From positions 1 through 40,050 of IMG/VR virus record IMGVR_UViG_3300027747_002750: a DNA stretch of 40,050 nt; one strand, written 5' to 3'. The notes under the pieces are model-generated. The model was not told the origin of the DNA. It made no database searches and worked only from the letters and a program-made list of their open reading frames with translations. The stretch's first letter is position 1; every line of letters starts with the position of its first letter. The stretch is from a virus. The translations under genes were made by a program, and so were the position numbers. Below, piece by piece: positions 30,448-36,801 of the stretch.

Positions 30448-32235
30448 ATGAATCTACAAGAACAAATATCAAGAATACAAGAAATGATGGGGGTAATCAA
30501 AGAAGAATTACACAATACATCGTCTGAAGACATAAAGACAATTCAATCTGAACTAATAGATATGTTGGGTAATTCCAATACAGATAATGGTGATAGAGTT
30601 GAATTTGTTAATAGAGTATTTGGTTCTGATTCTAGTTTTGACATAATTGTTGACAATTTAGATCAAGAAATTTTAGATAAGATAAATGAGTTCATGGATG
30701 AGAAAGGTTGGTTTCCTGCCAATATTGGGTTTTCAGGTATGAAAGGACGTATATATTCACAAAATTTTAAAGATTATTTAGGTGAGGACGATGTTCAAAT
30801 TACTTACGAGGCACATTCGCCTGATGAGATCAAAATTACTCAAACCAAAGCTTATCATGTAACACCTGACATTTTTTTTAATAAAATAAATCAAGAAGGT
30901 CTTATACCTAAATCTGAAAGTAAATTATCTAACCATCCTGATAGGGTTTATTTATATCGAAATCAAGACAAACACAAAGATATAGTTTGGACATTATGGA
31001 ATTCTTTAAGTAAAGAAAGACAAGAGCAGATAAAAAATTACTATGTGTTAGAAATCGATTTGACACAAATACCAAATTATAATTTTTTCAAAGATCCTCA
31101 AGCAATGGCAGACTATGGTGCTATCTATACTGATAAACCGATTCCAAAATCTGCGATCAGGGTTATTGATAAGATAGATACTAAGGGTATTGAAACTGTT
31201 GATAAAGATGAGATGTCAAAAGAAGAAGAAAAAATCGCTAGTAATGAATTAAAACAAAGAGAGAAAGAAAGAATAGACCGTGAAAAAGAACAAGAAAAGT
31301 CTGATTCAGAATATGCCGAATATAGTAAAAAAGTTAATGATCTTCCTGACAATTTAAAAAACATAGATATAGATGATTTATTAAGTTTGGAAGAACAAAT
31401 AAAAAAAGTAATAAAAAAAGTAATTAATGAAAGTGACCCAAAGGTCGGAACTGGTAAAAAACCAAAGGGTTCTGAAAGAAGATTATATACAGATGAAAAT
31501 CCAAGTGATACGGTGTCCGTTAAGTTTAAAACAAAACAAGATGTTATTGATACTCTAAACAAAGATAGTTTTAAATCCAAATCACACGCCAGACAATCAC
31601 AAATTATTAATCTTATACATCAGAGATTAAGAGTGGCGTTAGAAAGAGCAAAAGACCCTGAAGTAAAGAAAAGATTAAGAACCGCATTTGAATACATTGA
31701 GTCTAAAAAAGAAGCATCCAAGAGAAAGACTCAAGAAATGAAAGAAGAAGAACTAACAGAAAAGTGTTGGAAAGGATATACTCAAAAAGGTATGAAGACA
31801 ATGTTTGGTAAGAGATACCCCAATTGTGTTAAAAAAAAAAGTAAAACATTAAAAGAATCCAAAACTTCAAAAGAAGATTATTCTGATATAGAAACTGTGA
31901 TAAATAAAATTATACCAAAGAGTTTTTCTTGGTTTAAAGAAATAGAAATAGATAATATTAGTTATTCTGAATTTTCCAACACATTAACAATTTACGGAGA
32001 ATTAAAAGTAGATGAAGAGTGGGGAGCAAAACAATGGAGAGAATATTATGAATATAAACCTTTCCCTTCAAATAGTGGATGGGAAGAAGAAGATCCTGTT
32101 AGACTAGGTGATATCGTAGGAAAAGGAGAACTTGATGATCTAAACGACCAAATGGAAGTTATAGTATCATCAGTGGGTAATTACTCAATTATAGATACTA
32201 TAAGATTAGGACAATTAAAGTTATATTTTGTATGA
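30448..32235 (+). CDS. Leader-tagged ADP-ribosyltransferase-like polyprotein candidate (595 aa)
   Basis: Start at 30448, set by the TATTTATT element; leader MNLQEQISRIQEMMGVIKEE (site after Glu19). About residues 130-255 read KAYHVTPDIFFNKINQEGLI, then DRVYLYRNQD, YVLEIDLTQIPN and AIYTDKPIPKSAIRVID, an ADP-ribosyltransferase-like order (H-x-T near the start, GL-x-P, then I-P-x-x-A-I). A charged linker ends VINE-S (Glu328). Next comes a basic region with RRLYTDENPSDTVSVKFKTK and CWKGYTQKGMKTMFGKRYPN, ending LKE-S (Glu470), then a C-terminal alpha/beta module. T4 Alt is a known packaged ADP-ribosyltransferase, so the parallel is attractive but unproven. It overlaps the next gene by ATGA. Confidence 0.65.
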   Translation: MNLQEQISRIQEMMGVIKEELHNTSSEDIKTIQSELIDMLGNSNTDNGDRVEFVNRVFGSDSSFDIIVDNLDQEILDKINEFMDEKGWFPANIGFSGMKGRIYSQNFKDYLGEDDVQITYEAHSPDEIKITQTKAYHVTPDIFFNKINQEGLIPKSESKLSNHPDRVYLYRNQDKHKDIVWTLWNSLSKERQEQIKNYYVLEIDLTQIPNYNFFKDPQAMADYGAIYTDKPIPKSAIRVIDKIDTKGIETVDKDEMSKEEEKIASNELKQREKERIDREKEQEKSDSEYAEYSKKVNDLPDNLKNIDIDDLLSLEEQIKKVIKKVINESDPKVGTGKKPKGSERRLYTDENPSDTVSVKFKTKQDVIDTLNKDSFKSKSHARQSQIINLIHQRLRVALERAKDPEVKKRLRTAFEYIESKKEASKRKTQEMKEEELTEKCWKGYTQKGMKTMFGKRYPNCVKKKSKTLKESKTSKEDYSDIETVINKIIPKSFSWFKEIEIDNISYSEFSNTLTIYGELKVDEEWGAKQWREYYEYKPFPSNSGWEEEDPVRLGDIVGKGELDDLNDQMEVIVSSVGNYSIIDTIRLGQLKLYFV

Positions 32236-32927
32236 CAAGTATCAGACAACATATCAAAAGAGTTTTAAACGAAGAAAAAAACAGTCTTAAAAACGACCCT
32301 GTAAAGCATTATTATTACAATTATTTAAACGAAGAACCAATAGAATTTAAAGGAATTTATTTAGTTCCAAAATGGACAGGAGAAAGAATAGAATGGGAAG
32401 TTGACAACCCAAATGATTATTCATATGGAAAAGCTTTATTAAATGAAGTTTTATATGATGAGTTTGAATCATTTTGTGAAATAACTAACACAAACTATCT
32501 CAAATACCGTCATAATTCTTCATGGATGGAAAACATTCCAAATGGTTGTTATATATCAAAACAAGATAGAAAAGAAATTAATAGACATGGAAAACAAATT
32601 CAACAAATTAAATTTACAGGAGAAGATAGTCGTTATATATTTAACTTTGACTATGAAAGAACTTCAATAACTTGTTTTTCTATTGAGATTGAAATTTATG
32701 TTTATGGTAATATAATAAATTTAATAAAAACTAATCTTAATGGTGGAGGAACATATCCTGTGAACCCAAGACATTTTATTTCTGATATGACAGACTCTGA
32801 TTACGACCTTTGGAAAGAAGAGTTATTTAATATTTTGAAAGATATATATGGTGTTTTAACACAAAACCCAAGAATCTACGATAACCGTATGGACTATTTA
32901 GATTTAGGACTTCAACAAACACCTTGA
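32232..32927 (+). CDS. Leader-tagged protein (231 aa), distant paralogue of 18789-19451
   Basis: MTSIRQHIKRVLNEEKN is a leader with L-N-E before Glu. Residues 37-120 share the P-N-x-x-S-Y turn, acidic helix, W-containing strand and the I-x-F-T helix end with the protein at 18789. Later IFNFDYERTSITCFSIEIEI gives strongly alternating strands. It is coupled to the 595-residue gene by ATGA and is followed by the degenerate cassette at 32932-33005. Function unknown. Confidence 0.65.
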   Translation: MTSIRQHIKRVLNEEKNSLKNDPVKHYYYNYLNEEPIEFKGIYLVPKWTGERIEWEVDNPNDYSYGKALLNEVLYDEFESFCEITNTNYLKYRHNSSWMENIPNGCYISKQDRKEINRHGKQIQQIKFTGEDSRYIFNFDYERTSITCFSIEIEIYVYGNIINLIKTNLNGGGTYPVNPRHFISDMTDSDYDLWKEELFNILKDIYGVLTQNPRIYDNRMDYLDLGLQQTP

Positions 32928-32931
32928 TAAA

Positions 32932-32994
32932 TATTTATTAGATATGAACCTACAAGAACAAATAATTTGATCCTCCGTTTGTAAAGATGGGGAA
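32932..32994 (+). pseudogene. Degenerate cassette: promoter element, seven leader codons, terminator
   Basis: TATTTATT (32932-32939) is followed after 4 bases by an ATG at 32944 that opens ATGAACCTACAAGAACAAATA, the same 21 bases that start the intact gene at 33006. The frame then ends at TGA 32968-32970 (product MNLQEQII). A terminator-like GATCCTCC...GGGGA follows at 32969-32992, closely related to the one at 29607, and the intact gene's own TATTTATT begins at 32995. It looks like a cassette whose gene body has been deleted. Confidence 0.6.
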
Positions 32995-33002
32995 TATTTA
33001 TT
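32995..33002 (+). promoter_or_regulatory. TATTTATT element, 3 bases before a start
   Basis: Ends 3 bases before the ATG at 33006 and is fused directly to the GGGGA arm of the terminator-like sequence before it. Confidence 0.55.
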
Positions 33003-33005
33003 AAC

Positions 33006-33335
33006 ATGAACCTACAAGAACAAATAAGAACAATATTAAGGGAAGAGGTGGGACTTAGCCCAAGATTCCTTAGAAGAGTTCCTATGGAGAAGTTAGAGGA
33101 GTCTTTTGGTCACGCATTAAAACAAGCAACAAAAAAATATTATAGATATCTACCTGTGTTAGATGATGATTACAAATTACATTTTTTTACAAAGGAAGTT
33201 GTTGAGTTATTATTAAATTCAGTATCACATTTAATGTACCCAACAATAAAGGGATCGTGGTATGATGAAGAGTTTTCAAATGTAAAAAAATACTTTAAAG
33301 ATAGAATAACAGAATGGTGGGAAACCTTAGATTGA
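33006..33335 (+). CDS. Leader-tagged small protein (109 aa)
   Basis: Leader MNLQEQIRTILREE, sharing its first seven codons with the degenerate copy upstream and its first seven residues with the 595-residue protein. The body is helical and aromatic (ATKKYYRYLPVLDDDYKLHF, then EFSNVKKYFKDRITEWWETL). It is the last gene before the long non-coding stretch. Function unknown. Confidence 0.65.
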   Translation: MNLQEQIRTILREEVGLSPRFLRRVPMEKLEESFGHALKQATKKYYRYLPVLDDDYKLHFFTKEVVELLLNSVSHLMYPTIKGSWYDEEFSNVKKYFKDRITEWWETLD

Positions 33336-33481
33336 TTAAGAGTATACGATCAATTCATTCGGTTCATAGTCCTCCACTACGTTACACTCCGTTTCAGAAT
33401 TCACCTCATAAATTTATCCTACACTCTTACATTTCTATATAGGATATGTCCCATTAATTACCACATATTCTAAACAGTATT

Positions 33482-33514
33482 GTAATGGTCATTACTGTAA
33501 TGTATATTACATTA
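33482..33514. promoter_or_regulatory. Nested GTAATG/CATTAC palindromes
   Basis: GTAATG at 33482 and again at 33497, CATTAC at 33490, and TACATTA at 33508 form two adjacent inverted repeats with loops of 2 and 3 bases. This is the look of a cooperative protein-binding site. Confidence 0.5.
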
Positions 33515-33569
33515 ACACGATGAGGTTCTCATGTATAAATAATTCATTTTTCTATACATTATAATATTG

Positions 33570-33667
33570 TACCCGATAGGGTACAAAATAATACCTTTAG
33601 TAAACAATCATACCCGATAGGGTACAAAATAATACCTTTAGTAAACAATCATACCCAATAGGGTACA
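33570..33667. repeat. 41-bp direct repeats with dyad TACCC-GATA-GGGTA
   Basis: Copies begin at 33570, 33611 and 33652; the first two are identical over 41 bp (TACCCGATAGGGTACAAAAT and onward) and the third covers the first 16 bases with one change (CAATA for CGATA). Each core is an inverted repeat TACCC/GGGTA. The layout resembles replication or partition iterons. Confidence 0.8.
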
Positions 33668-33700
33668 ATTCCCCCATTCATTACAAGACCCCATTTATAA

Positions 33701-33728
33701 GTGTCGGAGACCGACACGCAGTGGAGTG
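33701..33728 (-). repeat. Dispersed element copy 1 (CACTCCACT-CGTGTCGG)
   Basis: Perfect hairpin GTGTCGG-AGA-CCGACAC followed by GCAGTGGAGTG. Read on the minus strand it is CACTCCACTGCGTGTCGGTC, which recurs on the plus strand at 34579 and 37656. Confidence 0.65.
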
Positions 33729-34236
33729 ACAGAAATAAGATAGACATTTAGTGATCAGATGAGTAAACATTTTAGATAAGTGTACCACTTTCTACCACCA
33801 AATTTAGTAGATCATTTAGTATATGGATGAGGTTCATTTATTGATATAACCTTCGGTTAATTTATTAAAATGAAAGAACTAAACATAGGTTTACATGTCT
33901 ATAAAGTGTGTCTATATTTACGGGGTCAAATGTTAAGTTGGTCACCTAAAGGGTCGTTGAAGTTGTATATAATATACCATTCTAACGTCCTAAAGGACTG
34001 TCCACGCACATTGTTCTATAACTACACCTTTTTAGCTGGAAAATATAACTACCTAAAAAAGTGGTCCTGTAGGGGTCAAGAGAGGGGTTTTTTTTACTCT
34101 TACCATAGCAACAGGACCAATAGTGGTGGTAGAAAGTGGTAATGAATTGTGGGAGTTTGTGGTATAAAAGTGGGGGAGGGGATTGTGTTGTGAAGCGACT
34201 GACACTGACATTTTGACATAATCAAGTTTTTTAACA

Positions 34237-34248
34237 TATTTATTTATT
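34237..34248 (+). promoter_or_regulatory. Overlapping TATTTATT elements
   Basis: TATTTATTTATT holds two overlapping copies of the octamer. The second ends 14 bases before the ATG at 34263. Confidence 0.5.
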
Positions 34249-34262
34249 AACAATTCCCCCTT

Positions 34263-34571
34263 ATGATACAACTAATAGACAAATTCGAAACAACTGTAAG
34301 TGAAAATAATGGTTCTATAATGGTCAATTATAGACATGACACATTGACGGGTTACTGTGAATATAGAATTATTGAGGTAAATAACGCCTCCCCAATGGTC
34401 GGGACTGTTAAAAGATTCAAACAAAAAGCTTGGTTACTAATCAACACAGATATGGGGGATGTAATAGAGTATATACATTCCAACTCCCCACTGTCAGATA
34501 AAGATTTACAAGATGTGAATAAGTTAATTAGAGACCATTCACTCTCACGAGTTCAAAGTCTCGCTCGTTGA
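34263..34571 (+). CDS. Hypothetical protein (102 aa)
   Basis: Begins MIQLIDKFETTVSENNGSIM, which may be a divergent leader (V-S-E before Asn), then strands (YCEYRIIEVNN), a basic stretch KRFKQKAWLLINTD and a helical C-terminus. Codon use is less AT-biased than in the genes to the left. Its TATTTATT element supports it being real. It stands alone between non-coding sequence on the left and a leftward small gene on the right. Function unknown. Confidence 0.55.
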   Translation: MIQLIDKFETTVSENNGSIMVNYRHDTLTGYCEYRIIEVNNASPMVGTVKRFKQKAWLLINTDMGDVIEYIHSNSPLSDKDLQDVNKLIRDHSLSRVQSLAR

Positions 34572-34578
34572 TTGAGAT

Positions 34579-34606
34579 CACTCCACTGGCGTGTCGGTCT
34601 TTGACA
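34579..34606 (+). repeat. Dispersed element copy 2
   Basis: CACTCCACTGGCGTGTCGGT followed by a short loop and GACAC, so GTGTC/GACAC can pair. It lies 8 bases after the stop of the gene at 34263 and 9 bases beyond the stop of the convergent small gene, so it may act as a shared terminator or processing site. Confidence 0.6.
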
Positions 34607-34614
34607 CTCACTAC

Positions 34615-34779
34615 TCAGGGTTCAAAATCTTGATCGGTGATGATATGTTTTTTAATCCAACTTGATACTTTAAGGTTGGGGAAACGTTTCACCAATATAA
34701 TGGATATAATAATAAACGAAAATATGGGGACAAGACATATGGCCACAATTAGCCCCAAGTAATAAAGTATATCAGACAT
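34615..34779 (-). CDS. Small single-span membrane protein (54 aa)
   Basis: ATG at 34779, TGA at 34615-34617. Residues 4-30 are a hydrophobic helix (ILYYLGLIVAICLVPIFSFI and on to the second IIL), followed by a basic stretch KRFPNLK and a short C-terminal tail. A TATTTATT element ends 3 bases before the start on the minus strand, the same spacing as for the tagged genes. This supports a genuine leftward gene although it is too short to stand out on length. The topology would allow a holin, antiholin or membrane anchor; no family recognised. Confidence 0.6.
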   Translation of the reverse strand: MSDILYYLGLIVAICLVPIFSFIIISIILVKRFPNLKVSSWIKKHIITDQDFEP

Positions 34780-34782
34780 AAT

Positions 34783-34790
34783 AATAAATA
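34783..34790 (-). promoter_or_regulatory. TATTTATT element (minus strand)
   Basis: Ends 3 bases before the ATG of the small membrane protein. Confidence 0.5.
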
Positions 34791-34820
34791 TAAGAATAAT
34801 ATTTTATATAATCAAATTAA

Positions 34821-34901
34821 AGATTGGGGAATCTTTATATATAATATAAAGCAGGTCGGAGTCTACACTCCAAGAGGTGTTGCTCCCCCAGCCCGACTCT
34901 G
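34821..34901 (-). ncRNA. Candidate structured RNA
   Basis: Read on the minus strand, CAG(A)GTCGG (34901-34893) pairs with CCGACCTG (34859-34852), an 8-bp stem with one bulged A. Inside it are two small hairpins, GCT-GGGGG-AGC and ACA(C)CTC-TTG-GAGTGT, giving a three-way junction of about 50 bases. Next come two perfect hairpins, CTTTATAT-TAT-ATATAAAG and AAAGATT-CCCC-AATCTTT. A well-formed leftward promoter lies just upstream (34920-34951). There is no open frame. It could be a small regulatory RNA or the structured leader of the membrane-protein gene. Confidence 0.45.
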
Positions 34902-34919
34902 ATCCCTCAACCGTCAATA

Positions 34920-34951
34920 CAAAGATAAGAAATATATTTGACATAAACAAA
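34920..34951 (-). promoter_or_regulatory. Leftward promoter copy 1, TTTG-N20-TATCTTTG
   Basis: On the minus strand TTTG (34951-34948) and TATCTTTG (34927-34920) are exactly 20 bases apart. The surrounding 50 bases are repeated at 35174-35225. Confidence 0.7.
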
Positions 34952-35174
34952 TAAATCATTGATCTTTTTTAAACTATTAATATATTTATAGTAGAACTTT
35001 ATTTTCCCCACAGTTGGGAATTAGTTAATCAATGATCCAAGTGACATGTAAAGATTAAGATGAGGTTTAAAACAAATAAGACATACGAACTTCTAACGAG
35101 GGGTTTTTTAATCTAATCTTCTTCTAATAGGTGGGGAATTTTTTTATGCTTTATAGTTTTATAAAGCACCAACA

Positions 35175-35206
35175 CAAAGATAAGGAATATATTTGACACC
35201 CCCAAA
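35175..35206 (-). promoter_or_regulatory. Leftward promoter copy 2, TTTG-N20-TATCTTTG
   Basis: On the minus strand TTTG (35206-35203) and TATCTTTG (35182-35175), again exactly 20 bases apart. The transcript would open with the perfect hairpin GCTTTATA-AAAC-TATAAAGC (35167-35148). No leftward open frame follows. Confidence 0.7.
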
Positions 35207-35359
35207 TAAATAATAATCTTTTTATTTATTAACAAACTACTCCCTCCCTTCTATCTTGGCATGGGGGCCTATGTCGTTATTAGCCCCCTCCCCCCTACCG
35301 TATTCCCCCCATATATGACTTTTTGACAGGGGAAAGGGGGATTCAATCCCCTTTATCAA

Positions 35360-35404
35360 GTATTCGTAAAAAAAATTCTAGAAAAATTTTTGGGAAAAAA
35401 TTGG
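35360..35404. repeat. A-tract/T-tract intergenic element, copy 1 of 3
   Basis: TATTCGTAAAAAAAATTCTA, then GAAAAATTTTTGGGAAAAAA. It resembles 36241-36272 and 37710-37743, each placed shortly before a gene. Such phased A/T tracts are usually bent. Confidence 0.5.
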
Positions 35405-35434
35405 AACTATTCCCCTTTTTCTATATAGGGGGTA

Positions 35435-35442
35435 TATTTATT
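35435..35442 (+). promoter_or_regulatory. TATTTATT element
   Basis: Ends 15 bases before the ATG at 35458. Confidence 0.5.
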
Positions 35443-35457
35443 ACTAAAGAATATATT

Positions 35458-36165
35458 ATGAAATTTACTATAACTGAAGAAGAAAGAAGATCCATTAGAG
35501 GTATGTACTTAATGGAACAAGTAACACCCATGAGTATAGGTGGGGGAACACCGTCACCTCAAGCGGATGTTAAATACAAAGATTATAATGGGTTTTATTC
35601 GATTGCCTATTCTCCTGAAAGTAACATTAGTTCTGTAATCAATTCTTACAATGGTGGAAAATCCGAATCAAAGAGATACGACTTTTCGGGGAATGACTTA
35701 TCACTTAACCCCCAAACTCAATATATCGCATTTAGTTATTGGTTTGATAATAAATCAGGTAACGCTATGAAGGTTACTGTTAATGCAAAAACTTCAGACG
35801 GTAAGACAGTAACAAATTCTTGGGCTAATAGAGGTCCTGATTCTGTGGATACCAAATATTTTGGGAGATTCAATATTGGACCATTACCTGACAATTCAAC
35901 TATTACAGTTTCTATTGCAGGTGACGGATTTAATTCATTAACAATCACTACAAAACAAACTCCTGATCCATCGGTAAATTGTGATGCAGAATGGAAAGTT
36001 GTGTATGAAAAATTAGAGGATGCCGCAAATGAAAATACTAGTGTTGACATAAGACCATATTATTGTAATAAAGACCAAACCAATTACATTAAAGGAATAT
36101 ATCCTGATATCGATAACTCTAAATTAATATGTTTAAAAAAGAAAATAAAAACACAGTATTGTTAG
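35458..36165 (+). CDS. Leader-tagged beta-sandwich protein (235 aa)
   Basis: The ATG at 35458 gives the leader MKFTITEEERRSIRGMYLMEQ with L-M-E before Gln21; upstream in-frame codons are A-tract intergenic sequence. Residues 40-165 are strand-rich, with NPQTQYIAFSYWFDN, MKVTVNAKTSDGKTVTNSW and LPDNSTITVSIAGDGFNSLT, the look of an immunoglobulin-like or carbohydrate-binding beta-sandwich. The C-terminal 60 residues hold four cysteines. It is less charged than most neighbours. A terminator follows. It might be a virion-borne binding protein, but nothing specific is recognised. Confidence 0.65.
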   Translation: MKFTITEEERRSIRGMYLMEQVTPMSIGGGTPSPQADVKYKDYNGFYSIAYSPESNISSVINSYNGGKSESKRYDFSGNDLSLNPQTQYIAFSYWFDNKSGNAMKVTVNAKTSDGKTVTNSWANRGPDSVDTKYFGRFNIGPLPDNSTITVSIAGDGFNSLTITTKQTPDPSVNCDAEWKVVYEKLEDAANENTSVDIRPYYCNKDQTNYIKGIYPDIDNSKLICLKKKIKTQYC

Positions 36166-36171
36166 AATTTT

Positions 36172-36201
36172 AAATCCCCTCCATTAAAGTGGGGTTTTTT
36201 G
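36172..36201 (+). terminator. Rho-independent terminator
   Basis: ATCCCC pairs with GGGG followed by TTTTTT, 7 bases after the stop at 36165. Confidence 0.75.
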
Positions 36202-36240
36202 TTTTCCATAAACATGACCCCCTTTTCAAATAGACCCCTA

Positions 36241-36272
36241 ATACTAAAAAAAAAATTTTTAAAAAAAATTGA
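36241..36272. repeat. A-tract/T-tract intergenic element, copy 2 of 3
   Basis: ATACTAAAAAAAAAATTTTT, then AAAAAAAATTGA. It matches 37710-37743 at both ends, and a GACCCCC run lies about 25 bases upstream in both places. Confidence 0.5.
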
Positions 36273-36297
36273 GTATTTAATATAAACTATTATTACT

Positions 36298-36726
36298 ATG
36301 AAAAAATTAAATTTTAATGAAATGTTAAACAAGTGTTGGGAAACTGCTCTTGGTATGACAAAAATGGCAAAACTTTATCAAGGATCATCACCAAATGATT
36401 TAAGTTTTATTCATTGTATCTTTAGAGGAAACGATGAGTATGCAACAATTATGGTTAATTGTACAAGTCACGGGAAAGTATCAGTTCAAACTGTTGATAG
36501 TCCTTATTTGGATGACTTGGTTATTCACCCCCCACTTCAAATGACACAAGAAGAATCTGAACAATGTTTAATCAATGCTGGATACACTGGTCGTTGGTCC
36601 GTTGTGTTGTTAAGAGCTCCACTTTATTCGGTAGTATATCCACCACTATATATTTATACCGTGGAGAATGTTGGGTACATTGCGGTGGATTCGACGGATG
36701 GAACAAATGTGTTTCAACTTTATTAA
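36298..36726 (+). CDS. Hypothetical protein (142 aa)
   Basis: MKKLNFNEMLNKCWETALGM does not follow the usual leader pattern. The body is alpha/beta with ATIMVNCTSHGKVSVQTVDS and a C-terminal YTVENVGYIAVDSTDG; the strand order could suit a small binding or enzyme domain, but no motif is diagnostic. Four cysteines are spread along it. It has its own terminator and no clear TATTTATW element (closest is TATTTAAT, about 16 bases upstream). Function unknown. Confidence 0.6.
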   Translation: MKKLNFNEMLNKCWETALGMTKMAKLYQGSSPNDLSFIHCIFRGNDEYATIMVNCTSHGKVSVQTVDSPYLDDLVIHPPLQMTQEESEQCLINAGYTGRWSVVLLRAPLYSVVYPPLYIYTVENVGYIAVDSTDGTNVFQLY

Positions 36727-36748
36727 TAATAAACCAATTTGTTTTTAT

Positions 36749-36777
36749 AACCTCATCTTCAACAGGTGGGGTTTTTT
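36749..36777 (+). terminator. Rho-independent terminator
   Basis: AACCTCATC pairs with GGTGGGGTT (9 bp including two G-U pairs) and is followed by TTTTT. Confidence 0.8.
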
Positions 36778-36788
36778 GTTTTATCATA

Positions 36789-36796
36789 TATTTATT
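36789..36796 (+). promoter_or_regulatory. TATTTATT element, 5 bases before a start
   Basis: Ends 5 bases before the ATG at 36802, 12 bases after the preceding terminator. Confidence 0.55.
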
Positions 36797-36801
36797 ATTA
36801 T

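Larger units (their letters stand above)
33336..34262. other. Non-coding, palindrome- and iteron-rich region
   Basis: Base composition and sequence texture change abruptly after 33335. I see no convincing gene. Palindromes include GTAATG-GT-CATTAC (33482-33495) and TAATGTA-TAT-TACATTA (33498-33514). Iterons follow at 33570-33667 and a GTGTCGG/CCGACAC hairpin at 33701-33717. GATGAGGTTC occurs twice (33519 region and 33825 region). The reading frame at 33870-34142 is open but its product (rich in Cys, Trp, Tyr, Ser) is unlike every protein nearby. The region could hold a replication origin, a control region or an array of small RNAs. Confidence 0.6.
34972..35457. other. Non-coding stretch with hairpins and terminator-like remnants
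   Basis: No gene seen. Two GGGG-T6/GGGGAA-T7 tracts (about 35099-35107 and 35131-35145) look like the right arms of terminators whose left arms are missing. A hairpin lies at 35148-35167, and another (AAAGGGGGAT/ATCCCCTTT) at 35333-35354. C- and G-runs at 35240-35340 break with the AT-rich background. Confidence 0.5.

Noticed and set aside
33870-34142. Open frame of 90 codons
   Set aside because: Product rich in Cys, Trp, Tyr and Ser, unlike every nearby protein; no promoter element of the usual kind; it runs across G-run and T-run sequence that looks like terminator debris.
34053-34271. Leftward frame of 72 codons
   Set aside because: Composition is His/Pro/Thr-rich with no promoter element, and it overlaps the start and TATTTATT element of the better-supported gene at 34263.
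34850-34905. tRNA gene
   Set aside because: The paired segments do not give a 7-bp acceptor stem, T-loop sequence or plausible anticodon arm.
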